This document shows, piece by piece, positions 17,793-25,933 of a stretch of 64,000 nt of DNA; position 1 is the first letter of the stretch, and each line of letters begins with the position of its first letter. Below the pieces are notes generated by a model that saw only the letters and a program-made list of their open reading frames with translations, made no database searches and was not told the DNA's origin. This DNA comes from Mesorhizobium sp. LMG 17147 (GTDB lineage: Bacteria; Pseudomonadota; Alphaproteobacteria; Rhizobiales; Rhizobiaceae): the NCBI RefSeq assembly GCF_024297145.1, contig NZ_JANCTC010000019.1, positions 23,898 to 87,897 on the forward strand. The letters run 5' to 3'. Position numbers and translations under genes: made by a program.

Positions 17793-18785
17793 GTGATAGT
17801 TAGCAAACGGCCGGGCGATGGAGTCGCCCGGTTCTTCGAACTTGGTTTGCGGCTTGTCGCTGCCTTGCCGCTTTTGCCAATCGTATTTGTCGTGGCGGTG
17901 GCGATGTGGGTTTTGGTGCCGGGCTTTGCCACGCTCATCAACCTGGAGAACATGGCACGGGTGCTGGCGCCGCTGCTCGTTGCCGCGATTGGCGCGACCT
18001 TTGTCATGCTGACCGGCGGCATCGACCTCTCGGTCGGCGCGACGTTCGGGCTGGCTTCCGTCGTCGGCGCAACTGTCATGCGTGACAGCGGCAGTGTCGG
18101 TCTCGGACTGGTCGCCGGGATTGCCGTTGGCGCTGTGGTAGGCGCCGCCAACGGTTTCGCGGTGGCCCGGCTCAGGCTGTCGCCCTTCGTCTATACGCTG
18201 GCGATCCTTTTGACGGTGCGGGCGACGGCCTTCCTGCTCTCGCGAGGCTACTCCGTGGGCCGACTGCCGAGCGAGGCGACTGCCTTCGGCCGCTACCAGA
18301 TCTTTGGCGTGCCGTCGCTTCTGTGGATCGCGCTCGTGATATTGGCGATCGGGCTGGTCGCCCTGCACAAGACGCCGTTTGGACGCTCCGTCTATCTGGT
18401 CGGCTCGAATGAGCGAGCCGCCACCTTTAATGCCATAAACGTCAATCTTACCAAGTGGCTGGTCTATTTCATTGGCGGCACCCTTGCGGGCGTCGCCAGC
18501 ATGCTCGCAGTGCTTCGGCTTGGGTCCGGAGCGCCTGTACTCGGCGATACTATCCTGTTGCAGATCATCGCCGCGGTTGTCGTCGGCGGCACCAGCGTGT
18601 TCGGAGGCGAGGGTGGTTTGTGGCGAACCTTCACCGGAGTCGTACTGGTCGTGATGCTTGAGAAAGGCCTCGATCTGATGGGCTTGGCCTTCTACGACCA
18701 GGCGATCGTCATCGGGGCCGTCATCCTGTTCGGCAGCGCCTTCGGCGTCTATCTGCGGCGTCGCAGGAATTTTGGCCTGCGTTAG
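17793..18785 (+). CDS. CUT2 sugar ABC transporter permease (system B, second)
   Basis: An RbsC-type permease of 330 residues with TGGIDLSVGA and GGTSVFGGEGG motifs. The GTG at 17793 is preferred because AAGGTGGA ends five bases upstream of it. A GTG at 17784 in the same frame is the alternative. It is distinct from the permease at 15737, so system B, like system A, probably has a heterodimeric membrane part. It ends the system B gene set. Confidence 0.88.
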   Translation: MIVSKRPGDGVARFFELGLRLVAALPLLPIVFVVAVAMWVLVPGFATLINLENMARVLAPLLVAAIGATFVMLTGGIDLSVGATFGLASVVGATVMRDSGSVGLGLVAGIAVGAVVGAANGFAVARLRLSPFVYTLAILLTVRATAFLLSRGYSVGRLPSEATAFGRYQIFGVPSLLWIALVILAIGLVALHKTPFGRSVYLVGSNERAATFNAINVNLTKWLVYFIGGTLAGVASMLAVLRLGSGAPVLGDTILLQIIAAVVVGGTSVFGGEGGLWRTFTGVVLVVMLEKGLDLMGLAFYDQAIVIGAVILFGSAFGVYLRRRRNFGLR

Positions 18786-18793
18786 CTGCCGGC

Positions 18794-18817
18794 GGGGGCA
18801 CTTGGCTTGGTGTCCCC
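18794..18817 (+). terminator. Weak hairpin after system B
   Basis: GGGGGCAC and GTGTCCCC can pair over eight bases with one G-U wobble and an eight-base loop, just after the permease stop. There is no clear T-run, so termination by it is uncertain. Confidence 0.3.
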
Positions 18818-18847
18818 GCATGCAAGCGGCGCCGAAGAGCTGCGTAT

Positions 18848-19269
18848 TTACAGCACCGTCCAGTTGCGGTCCTGAAAATCCCTGAGAATGTCGTGCACTC
18901 GATCTGCCGCCCCGCGAAGAAGCGGCAGCACATCACTCTTCATTTTTTCCGGCGAGTTTCGCGAGCGATGTGACGCAACACTCATCGCCGCAACAACGCG
19001 ACCGCGCCGCTCGGAAAGCAGGACAGCAATCGACAATGTTCCATCTTCCAATTCGTCGATTGCCATCGCGAAACCCTCGGCACGAATTTCGGCCAGTGCA
19101 GCCTTGAGTTGATCGAGTTTGGTGAGCGACGCAGCCTTGTGGTTTCGCCCAATGCGAGGACATTGGGTGCAGGGGCATAGAGGCCTCTTTCTGCCTTCAC
19201 CAAGCCGAGGCTTTCAAGCGTCAACAAGATACGTTGTGCCGAGGCTCGGTGGCGGCGGTCCGTTCCTGG
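18848..19269 (-). pseudogene. IclR-family regulator remnant
   Basis: Two pieces of an IclR-type regulator remain in different frames. The right-hand piece encodes the recognition-helix half of the winged helix (ASAQRILLTLESLGLV) and the wing. It then runs out of frame into a C-terminal effector-domain piece (IRAEGFAMAIDELEDGT, then VVAAMSV). About 100 residues expected between them are absent, so there is an internal deletion as well as a frame change. An in-frame stop lies at 19270-19272 and the N-terminus is missing. It sits directly after the polyol cluster and could once have been its regulator. The intact ancestor cannot be reconstructed from this sequence alone. Confidence 0.7.
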
Positions 19270-19520
19270 TCACCGGGATTCGCGCGGGAGGCTGTGCTTC
19301 CAGCAGGGGCTATGCGGGAGAATCCGGCGCGGGGCCACCCGAACTGAGGCGGCGTATTCCTTATCTGCATCACCTTTTCGACGAGCAGACTGCCAGCCCA
19401 ATGGTCGTCCTCTTATCCGCGCGCTGGCACGCTAGGTTGCCCGGTTTGCCGGAAGGAATAATCACTTGCGGCCGAGGAGTATGAAACGTGCGGTGCCCCC
19501 CGCCGCAGCGACAGCCTTCG

Positions 19521-20213
19521 CTATTCCTTCTTGTCGACCAGCGCCCGTAGTGCCGAGACGTCATGCAGCAATAACCTGCTGCCGCGCTTTTCGATCAGGC
19601 CTCTCTTGGCGAGGTCGCTCATTTCGCGCGAGACCGCTTCCCTGTGCGTGCTCATCGTTGCCGCCAGCTCGGAATGCGTCGGTGCCGGGCTTATGGACAC
19701 CTCGCCGTCCACGAGTGCGGCTTTCTCCGCCCGATGCAGGAGCTCGACGATCAGCCGTTTTCGCACGACCAGAGTGCTGTATTCGAATACCCGCTCGGTC
19801 ATGCGCCGGAGCTGGGCAGACAGATGCTCAAGCAGCACCCAGGCAAAAGTCGGGTGGGTCATCACGATATCCCGGAATGCTGTGCCGGACAGCCGTGCAG
19901 CGCGGGTTGCCTCCAGCGCGACTACGCTGGCAGAGCGTGCAATCCCGTCAATGCCTCCGAGCTCCCCGAAAATGTCACCCGGTTCGACATCGCGATACGC
20001 TATCTCCCTGCCGTCCGCTGAAACCAGTGTCACGCGAGCCCGTCCTTCCAGCAGGAAGAAGACATCGCGACCAGTGTCGCCGTGGGAAATGATTAGCTCG
20101 TTGTGTCGATAGCTGCGCTCGTGCCACCGTTTGGTCAGCGCGGCGAGGTCGGCATCGCAAAGTCTTGAGATGAAGGCCAGAGAGCCTGTCACAACGGTCT
20201 CTTGTTCAATCAA
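19521..20213 (-). CDS. Crp/Fnr-family transcriptional regulator
   Basis: A 230-residue regulator with an N-terminal cyclic-nucleotide-binding-type beta-roll. FLLEGRARV and FGELGGIDGIARSASVVAL are close to the Crp phosphate-binding cassette. A long dimer helix and a C-terminal winged helix (HSELAATMSTHREAVSREM) follow. No cysteine cluster like that of Fnr is evident, so cAMP or another small ligand is more likely than an iron-sulfur cluster. The start is probably a TTG at 20213, preceded by AGGTGAAG. The gene stands alone. A link with the adenylate cyclase at 50551-52596 is possible but unproven. Confidence 0.85.
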   Translation of the reverse strand: MIEQETVVTGSLAFISRLCDADLAALTKRWHERSYRHNELIISHGDTGRDVFFLLEGRARVTLVSADGREIAYRDVEPGDIFGELGGIDGIARSASVVALEATRAARLSGTAFRDIVMTHPTFAWVLLEHLSAQLRRMTERVFEYSTLVVRKRLIVELLHRAEKAALVDGEVSISPAPTHSELAATMSTHREAVSREMSDLAKRGLIEKRGSRLLLHDVSALRALVDKKE

Positions 20214-20416
20214 GTGTACTTCACCTTACTCCCTATCCAAGGAAATTTGATGGCCGCAGGCCCCGCATTCCGGGATGCAAACTGGGAGCGGATTTCGCCA
20301 TTGTTTTCCCCGGTGTGGGAATTCCCACAGCCGAGCCTGGTTCGACTGTCATATCCTTGTTGCAACGTCAGGCCCGCCGGCTCGTGTGCAAGCCGGCGAA
20401 GGGAAAGGGAACAGTC

Positions 20417-20578
20417 ATGAAATTCTTGGCTCCCGTCACAAAACTTGCTGCGGGGTTTCGCAAATTCGTCGCGCCGCGCTACCGCCCGGAGCTTTATTAC
20501 ATGCGTGGCCCGGGGCCAGCCACCGCCCGCCGTATGGGCACGCCGCGGCAAAACCAATCCATCGACCACTACGCCTAA
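20417..20578 (+). CDS. Small basic hypothetical protein
   Basis: A predicted protein of 53 residues, basic, with an amphipathic N-terminus (KFLAPVTKLAAGFRKF) and an RYRPELYY segment. An AAGGGA-type ribosome site lies upstream of the ATG. I do not recognise the family. It precedes a DUF1127 gene on the same strand. The composition resembles other short stress- or regulation-associated proteins of rhizobia. Confidence 0.5.
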   Translation: MKFLAPVTKLAAGFRKFVAPRYRPELYYMRGPGPATARRMGTPRQNQSIDHYA

Positions 20579-20670
20579 TTTGCCTCGCGGACGGCTGACG
20601 CTCTCGCCCGGAGTGCCGTTCGCGCCGTTCCGTACCGGTCAATTCAGATCAATGAAGGGAGGATCTGATC

Positions 20671-21078
20671 ATGGTTATAATTCCTGCTGCCGCCATTGGT
20701 CCATTTCGCAGGTGGTTACGCCTCCGCGCCGAGCGAAAAGCTCTCTTGTCGGCAACGGACCAGTTGAGCCGTTTACCCGATGACGTCCTTGGCGACATCG
20801 GCATCTCACGTGACGAAATCATGTGCGATTTGCGAAGCCCCGCCATCCGTCATGCGGAGGCAGGCGCGGCCGGCACGACGATCGAGCGCACCAGGATCGC
20901 TTCGGCCTCGAGCCCGAAACGGTTGGCCGCCGGCAGTGGCTACGCCTCGGCCGAGATCCCCTTTGGCTGGTCCACGAGCGCGCGATCGAGCCTTACATCG
21001 TGGCTTCGACAAGCAGCGGGCGCGTGGACGGGACCTTCGAACGGCACTACACCTGCGACCCCAAGGACTGAATGTTGA
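20671..21078 (+). CDS. DUF1127 domain protein, probably frameshifted
   Basis: The first 55 or so residues carry the DUF1127 pattern: a basic amphipathic helix, then LSRLPDDVLGDIGISRDEI. Proteins of this family are usually about 50-80 residues, and some act in RNA and phosphate or carbon metabolism. After about 20870 this frame loses GC at third codon positions. The next frame (20823-21071) becomes strongly coding-like instead. Either a one-base change broke a longer gene, or a second gene overlaps the first. A good AGGGAGGA ribosome site precedes the ATG. Confidence 0.6.
   Translation: MVIIPAAAIGPFRRWLRLRAERKALLSATDQLSRLPDDVLGDIGISRDEIMCDLRSPAIRHAEAGAAGTTIERTRIASASSPKRLAAGSGYASAEIPFGWSTSARSSLTSWLRQAAGAWTGPSNGTTPATPRTEC
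20823..21071 (+). other. Coding-like frame overlapping the DUF1127 gene
   Basis: This frame ends in the segments GLEPETVGRRQWLRLGRDP, WLVHERAIEPYIVAS and GRVDGTFERHYTC. Almost every third base from about 20880 on is G or C, as in the real genes of this window. I do not recognise the family. It may be the true continuation of the 20671 gene after a frameshift near 20860, or an independent small gene. Confidence 0.4.
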
Positions 21079-21105
21079 CCGACGGGAGCTGGGGAGGATC
21101 TCAAA

Positions 21106-21346
21106 ATGATCATGCCAGTTGTTAAGTCCCTCGCGCCTGTGACGCTCGGCACCGTGCTGATCGCAATCAGTCCGGCTTCATTGTCGGCTTCTGACGCTCA
21201 GGACCTCGCGTTCGCTCACGCTGACATGCCAATCAAATAGCTGAAAGACGTCTATTTGGATTGCGAGCAGGGAGGCCGCCGGTGCGCTGGGGACGGAAGA
21301 CGTGATGTACTGTTCGACGCGCGAGTTCCGACTAGGCGCGCGATAG
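21106..21346 (+). pseudogene. Small exported protein, broken by stop and frameshift
   Basis: An ATG after GGGGAGGA starts a frame with a signal-peptide-like N-terminus (VVKSLAPVTLGTVLIA, then SPASLSA). The frame stops at a TAG (21238-21240) after 44 residues. Directly after it the same frame reads on as LKDVYLDCEQ, then a shifted frame gives GALGTEDVMYCSTREF before stopping at 21346. This looks like one exported protein of about 80 residues with one nonsense and one frameshift change. I do not know its function. Confidence 0.55.
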
Positions 21347-22215
21347 CAGTTTGCGCATAATCAACGATGCATGGCCTTCTGCACCGTGCGACGCGGCCTG
21401 CGATCGACCACTTCGAACCATGTTTGCACCCCGCACGTCGCCGACCAGCGCATTGTGGACCGTCTGGCTTGGCACGCGCCCCGACAGGAAGAACATGCGC
21501 CAGCTGACCACCGGGATGAGGGCGAGGAACTTCGCCAGCCTCTCGGCGGTTTCGAGCCTTGCCTCCTCCGCACGGCAGCCGGACTTCATAGCCCTGTGGA
21601 AGACCTCCGCCTTCTAGCGCAGGGCGTGCCAGCCGAGCTTCTCGACCGCCACGGAGAGATCTTCGACCGGCAAGTTGGTCACCAGCTTCCAGTCGATCGG
21701 CTCGCGACCGGGCGGCGGATCTTCTTCGAGGGCGTGGATATAAGTCAGAACCTGCGGACTGTAGCGCTTTTGCTTGCCCACGGGCGGCAAGGTGTTAATG
21801 GCGGCGAACTTCACCTGCAGCCGGGTCGTCTCGTTCTGATCGACCGTAATGCGATGACGCCCCGCCCAAGGCGTCGCCCCAAGTTGGGCAAAGACGCGAT
21901 GAGCCGGATCGTGTGGGGCAGCATCGGCAGGTCGCTCGTCCAGCCTGTTCGTCTGCACCCGCACGATGAAGCTAGCACACAAGGTCTTGCGCCGTGCAAT
22001 AGAGCTCGTAGATATCGCTCTCCCGGTCACCCACATGCACGCCGCTCGGGCGCGCCAACGAGCGCGATGGACTGGCGCAGGTTCTCCAGCCAGTGGTAGC
22101 TCTCTTTCGTCTCGATCGGCACGCGCGTGGGATTGATGTGCCGCTTGAGCGCGAGCGTTCCCTTCGAATTGGCGACGGTGCTGGACGGTTTGTGCGCCAC
22201 GCTGAACGACAAGGC
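21332..22215 (-). pseudogene. IS4-family (Tn5-like) transposase remnant
   Basis: Pieces of a Tn5/IS50-type DDE transposase appear in at least two frames on the minus strand. They include KESYHWLENLRQSIAL, then VGDRESDIYELYC with a catalytic Asp, then VKFAAINTLPP and DWKLVTNLPV. The Glu-motif region follows as WHALR, a TAG stop, KAEVFHRAMKSGCRAEEARL and SWRMFFL. At least one frameshift and two stops prevent a full protein, and the N-terminus is missing. Its right end overlaps or abuts the serine-recombinase remnant at about 22160-22215. Confidence 0.75.
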
Positions 22216-22751
22216 GCTGATCGACCACTATGTCGCCGCCTACAATGACGAGCCTCAAAAGCTCTATTCCGGGCAGGGCGCCTCGCACGAAAAGGCAGCG
22301 CAACGGCTGGACGCCGCCAAGCGCGAATATGGCCGGGTGCTGAACGCCTACGGCAAAGGCATGATCTCCGAAGCCGAGGCCCGAGCAGCGCCTGCCCGAA
22401 CTGCGCACCGGGCGTCAGCGCCTCGAGGGCGAGCCCGCGGCGACACCGCAGCCGCCGAAAGTCGTCATGCTGAAGCCGGCGCTGGTCGCCCGCTACATCA
22501 GGAATATGGAAGCGCTGGCCGCCTCAATCGCCGAGAACGGCTATGTGTCGGAGGAAGCCAAGAAGCACCTGCGGGCCATCGTGTCGACGGTCACGGTCTG
22601 TCCGCCGAAAGCCGGCGAACCGCCCTCGATCGCCCTAGACGGCTGTCTGTCCAACCTGGTCGACCAGGGCCTAAATCAACGCCTCTCCGTTCGGGGGCGA
22701 GCGATGGTAGCGGGAGACCGTCCAATACTCAAACGTTTCGGGCGGGACTGA
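22166..22751 (+). pseudogene. Serine recombinase C-terminal remnant
   Basis: Two frames together give the C-terminal part of a large serine recombinase. The first has ALIDHYVAAYN, LYSG and a coiled AKREYGRVLNAYGKGMISE segment. The second, beginning near 22385, has LPELRTGRQRLEGE, KPALVARYIRNMEAL and LRAIVSTVTV. The catalytic N-terminal resolvase domain is absent, probably removed when the neighbouring insertion sequence arrived. It cannot be functional. Confidence 0.68.
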
Positions 22752-22967
22752 AGAGGTTGATGACTGCCGCACCCGGAGCAGTTCGACGTATTTCCTTATT
22801 TCGCTTGGCCCGCTGAAATGCAGCCGCGTTTCAAGAAGGAACGACCGTCTGGCAGGACGACGCAAGCACTTGATAGCAAGGCCGTCGAGTGGATGGAGAA
22901 AGTCAGCGACGAACAATATCGCCGCTGAACGTTACAGGGCAGCAGCGTCTCGCACTTGGCTGCCGAC

Positions 22968-23402
22968 TCACCCCAGCCAATACCTCGGCCCCGGCCCCTT
23001 GCGTCCTGCCATATCGGCAGGGTTCGCAAGGCTACACCGGTCGATCGACAGACAGCCGCAACCGATGCACTCGGTAAGCCCGGACCTTAGGCGCTGCAAC
23101 TCGGCGATGCGCTGGTCGATGCGCTTAGTCCACTGGCCCGACAACCGCGACCAATCCCGACGCGACGGCACGCGATCGGCTGGCAACTTGGCGAGCTCGG
23201 CGCCGATCTCCTCAAGCGTCAGCCCAATTCGCTGCGCGAAGACGATGAAGGCGATCCGGCGCAGCACGGATCGCGGATAGCGTCTGTGTCCCGAGCCGGC
23301 CCGCTCGGACGCGATCAGCCCGCGCTCCTCGTAGAAGCGCAGGGCCGATGAGGCGACGCCGCTGCGCCGCGACACGTCGGTGATGGTCAGCATGGAATCC
23401 AT
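22968..23402 (-). CDS. soxR: Redox-sensing regulator SoxR
   Basis: A MerR-family activator of 144 residues. The N-terminal winged helix (DVSRRSGVASSALRFYEERGLI) is followed by a dimerisation helix and the SoxR iron-sulfur motif CIGCGCLSIDRC (C-x2-C-x-C-x5-C) that binds a redox-active [2Fe-2S] cluster. Oxidation by redox-cycling compounds turns the protein into an activator. Its binding site is visible at 23433-23448, about 30 bases upstream and facing the divergent SDR gene. The first ATG at 23402 is used. An ATG nine bases downstream is possible. Confidence 0.93.
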   Translation of the reverse strand: MDSMLTITDVSRRSGVASSALRFYEERGLIASERAGSGHRRYPRSVLRRIAFIVFAQRIGLTLEEIGAELAKLPADRVPSRRDWSRLSGQWTKRIDQRIAELQRLRSGLTECIGCGCLSIDRCSLANPADMAGRKGPGPRYWLG

Positions 23403-23432
23403 GCATGAACGAAAGCACGATTCCCGCTTGAC

Positions 23433-23448
23433 TTCAAGTTAACTTGAA
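23433..23448. promoter_or_regulatory. Sox box TTCAAGTTAACTTGAA
   Basis: A perfect 16-base dyad whose core CAAGTTAACTTG is identical to the SoxR operator known from enterobacteria. On the plus strand it follows a TTGACT -35 element (23428-23433). With a 19-base spacer, the long spacing typical of MerR-type promoters, a -10-like TAGCAA falls at 23453-23458. It probably drives the SDR/QueA-like operon. Confidence 0.85.
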
Positions 23449-23487
23449 CTTGTAGCAAGGGCCATAAAGCTTGAAGGAGCACCGGTA

Positions 23488-24210
23488 ATGCAGTCGAATG
23501 TTGATCTTCAAGGACTTCGCGTGGCGGTCACGGGCGGCACCTCCGGGCTCGGAATGGCGCTTGTGCGGCAGCTGACCGCGCAGGGTGCGTGCGTGGCCTT
23601 CGTCGCTCGCACCGCCGCGAATGTCGAACGCATCGCTGACGAGACGGGCGCGCACGGCATTGTCGGCGACGTCGGCAAGAAGGAGGACACCTACTCGATC
23701 GCGCTACAGGTCACTGCCAGCCTCGGCGGGCTCGACGTCCTGATCAACAATGCCTCGAGCCTCGGCCCTGTCCCTCTGGCGCTCCTCGCCGATACTGAGT
23801 GCGAGGAGCTGGAAGTGGCGCTCGCGGTCAACCTGGTCGGCGCGTTCCGGCTGACGAAGGCCCTGTTCGGTGCGCTTGCCGCGTCCGCACGCGAGGGCCG
23901 TGGCGCGATGGTGATCAACATCTCCAGCGACGCGGCGGTGAACGCCTATCCCGGCTGGGGAGCATACGGCGCGAGCAAGGCCGCTCTTGCCCATCTGACG
24001 GCGATTTGGGAGGAGGAGGCGAAGGCCGACGGCATACGGCTCCTCGCACCCGACCCTGGCGACATGGACACCCCGCTGCACGCGCTAGCGCTTCCTGACG
24101 CCGATCCGTCTACATTGAAACGCCCCGAGCTGGCTGCTGCCGAGATCATCGAAAAGATGATCGACGCGCTACAGGTCCGCGCTACGCTTCACGCCGGGGC
24201 ATGCGCATGA
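23488..24210 (+). CDS. SDR family oxidoreductase, SoxR-controlled
   Basis: A 240-residue SDR with TGGTSGLG near the N-terminus, NNASS in place of NNAG, a Ser in INISSD and the YGASK catalytic pair. A GAAGGAG ribosome site lies upstream. The sox box and -35 element immediately upstream make it a direct SoxR target. A role in reducing quinones or other redox-active toxins fits that control but is inference. Its stop overlaps the start of the QueA-like gene as ATGA. Confidence 0.87.
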   Translation: MQSNVDLQGLRVAVTGGTSGLGMALVRQLTAQGACVAFVARTAANVERIADETGAHGIVGDVGKKEDTYSIALQVTASLGGLDVLINNASSLGPVPLALLADTECEELEVALAVNLVGAFRLTKALFGALAASAREGRGAMVINISSDAAVNAYPGWGAYGASKAALAHLTAIWEEEAKADGIRLLAPDPGDMDTPLHALALPDADPSTLKRPELAAAEIIEKMIDALQVRATLHAGACA

Positions 24211-25301
24211 TTGCCGCCGACCGTCCCGATCGGCGCGCAGCCAGGCTGTTGGTCGTCGAGGCGGACGGCACGATGCGCGACGTTCCGCGTGCTGGAATCG
24301 CGACGCTATTCGGTCCCGGCGATCAGGTCGTCGCCAATGACGCCGCGACCTTGCCTGCCAGCTTGCACGGCACGCATGTCCCAAGCGGTGAGGCCATCGA
24401 GATCCGCCTGGCGGGCTGGCTGTCACTTCCCGATCCAACCCGTTTCGTGGCAATTGCCTTCGGCTCGGGCGATTACCGCACGCGCACGGAAGACCGGCTG
24501 CCTCCACCTCCGCTGTCACCAGGCGATCGCCTCCGGCTCGGCTCGCTTGACGCCGTCGTCGAGCGCCTTCTCGACCATCCACGCCTTCTCGAGTTGCACT
24601 TCCCAGGCAACTGCGCAGCAGTGCTTGCAGGACTGGCGCAGCACGGCCGGCCGATCCAATACGCGCATGTTCCCGAGCCGTTGGCACTGTGGGATGTTTG
24701 GACGAAGATTGCCGCCGGGCCGGTCGCGTTCGAGGCGCCGTCGGCAGGCTTCGCGCTCGACTGGCGCACGCTCCAAGCCTGGCGTCGGCACGACGTTGGC
24801 TTTGCAACACTCACGCATGCTGCGGGCGTGTCTTCCACCGGCGACCCCGCGCTGGACTCGCGCCTTCCCTTCGACGAGCCATACCGCATCCCTGGGCGCA
24901 CCGCGGCGCAGGTCGCGCGGGCGAAGCTGCGCGGCAGCCGCATCATTGCGATCGGCACGAGCGTAGTGCGCGCACTTGAAGCAGCGGCCAATCCCGGCGG
25001 CAATGTGCGTGCCGGAAATGGCATTGCGACAGGGCGCATCGCGCGGGGCACGCGGCTTCGCGTGGTCGATGCGATTCTCACAGGCGTCCACCAGCCCGGC
25101 GAAAGCCATTTCGAGCTCCTGCGCGCCTTTGCCGACGATGCTCTGCTCGCTAAGGCCTCCGCAGCCTTCGCCGCGTATCGATACCGCGCGCATGAATTCG
25201 GCGACTCCATGCTGCTCAATCGCCAACCGCTGCTTCTATCGCGCAAACGGAACCGTGCCGAGGGGCTCGAGACGAAGCCTCTGCTCGAGGCGTGGCCATG
25301 A
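24207..25301 (+). CDS. QueA-like S-adenosylmethionine:tRNA ribosyltransferase-isomerase family protein
   Basis: A 364-residue relative of QueA, which transfers and rearranges ribose from S-adenosylmethionine to make epoxyqueuosine in tRNA. Family segments include VVANDAATLPASLHG, RPIQYAHV, THAAGVSSTGDP, IGTSVVRALE, GVHQPGESHFELL and HEFGDSMLL. The ATG at 24207 overlaps the SDR stop as ATGA. An ATG at 24201 is also possible. No other queuosine genes are nearby and it sits in a SoxR-type operon. It may be a paralogue with another job rather than the housekeeping QueA. Confidence 0.78.
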   Translation: MIAADRPDRRAARLLVVEADGTMRDVPRAGIATLFGPGDQVVANDAATLPASLHGTHVPSGEAIEIRLAGWLSLPDPTRFVAIAFGSGDYRTRTEDRLPPPPLSPGDRLRLGSLDAVVERLLDHPRLLELHFPGNCAAVLAGLAQHGRPIQYAHVPEPLALWDVWTKIAAGPVAFEAPSAGFALDWRTLQAWRRHDVGFATLTHAAGVSSTGDPALDSRLPFDEPYRIPGRTAAQVARAKLRGSRIIAIGTSVVRALEAAANPGGNVRAGNGIATGRIARGTRLRVVDAILTGVHQPGESHFELLRAFADDALLAKASAAFAAYRYRAHEFGDSMLLNRQPLLLSRKRNRAEGLETKPLLEAWP

Positions 25302-25705
25302 TGTCGGCAGGTTCGGTAGCATTCCGGGCCGCACCGCGAACGTCAGCTTCGGAGAAGTGTAACAGACGAAGGTTGATTGACGATTCTCCCCAGGTCCACC
25401 CGGTTCCGAACCGGCACAACGCGCCAATCGCCGACCTTTCCGGCGAGTGTACCACCTACCCACCGCCGCCCCGACCATCCCCGACACAGAGCCTCGGCAT
25501 GACGGCGAAATGTCGTTCCGCCGCTTCGGCCAATGGCTGGCCCACGTCGCTAAGGCCATCGGCCGCATGGACGACGATCGGTTCCCAGTCGAGCACCAAG
25601 CCGCCCACGATGAACCGCGCTCGCCGTCTGTGGACATGGTTGCCGCCGTGCTTGAGTGGTGGCGCCGGTGGCCGGTGGGCGCGACGAATGAAGCGCCGGC
25701 CCAGT
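25302..25705. other. About 400 bases without a recognisable gene
   Basis: Several overlapping frames are open on both strands, but none shows a known motif, a convincing ribosome site or consistent third-position GC. I see no repeat or hairpin of note. Confidence 0.4.
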
Positions 25706-25933
25706 TCAACCTGGGCGACGCCGTTCAAAGCTGGGGGGATCGATCTTCACCAAGCGGTCTGCGGCCTCGACCGCAGCTCGTATCCTGCTGCGCAGCGCGA
25801 GATTCTTGGCCAGCATTTCTTCAGTGCGTTGAAGCGCGAGCTCGGTCCGATGGATGCGCTGCCTGGCAATGGCAACTTCTGATGTCAAAATAGCGGCCGC
25901 TATCCCGTGGCCGTGGGGTTCCATAGTGTCCAT
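25706..25933 (-). CDS. Small helical hypothetical protein
   Basis: A possible 75-residue protein. Its central part (VAIARQRIHRTELALQRTEE, then LALRSRIRAAVEAADRL) is a long charged helix of coiled-coil character. Third codon positions are mostly G or C, which supports coding. There is no clear ribosome site and I do not recognise the family. It may be a remnant, since the flanking DNA is degenerate. Confidence 0.35.
   Translation of the reverse strand: MDTMEPHGHGIAAAILTSEVAIARQRIHRTELALQRTEEMLAKNLALRSRIRAAVEAADRLVKIDPPSFERRRPG

Noticed and set aside
17433..18821. Minus-strand frame of 462 codons
   Set aside because: It is antisense to the system B permease and the binding-protein end. It has a low-complexity, His/Arg/Gln-rich translation with no fold signal.
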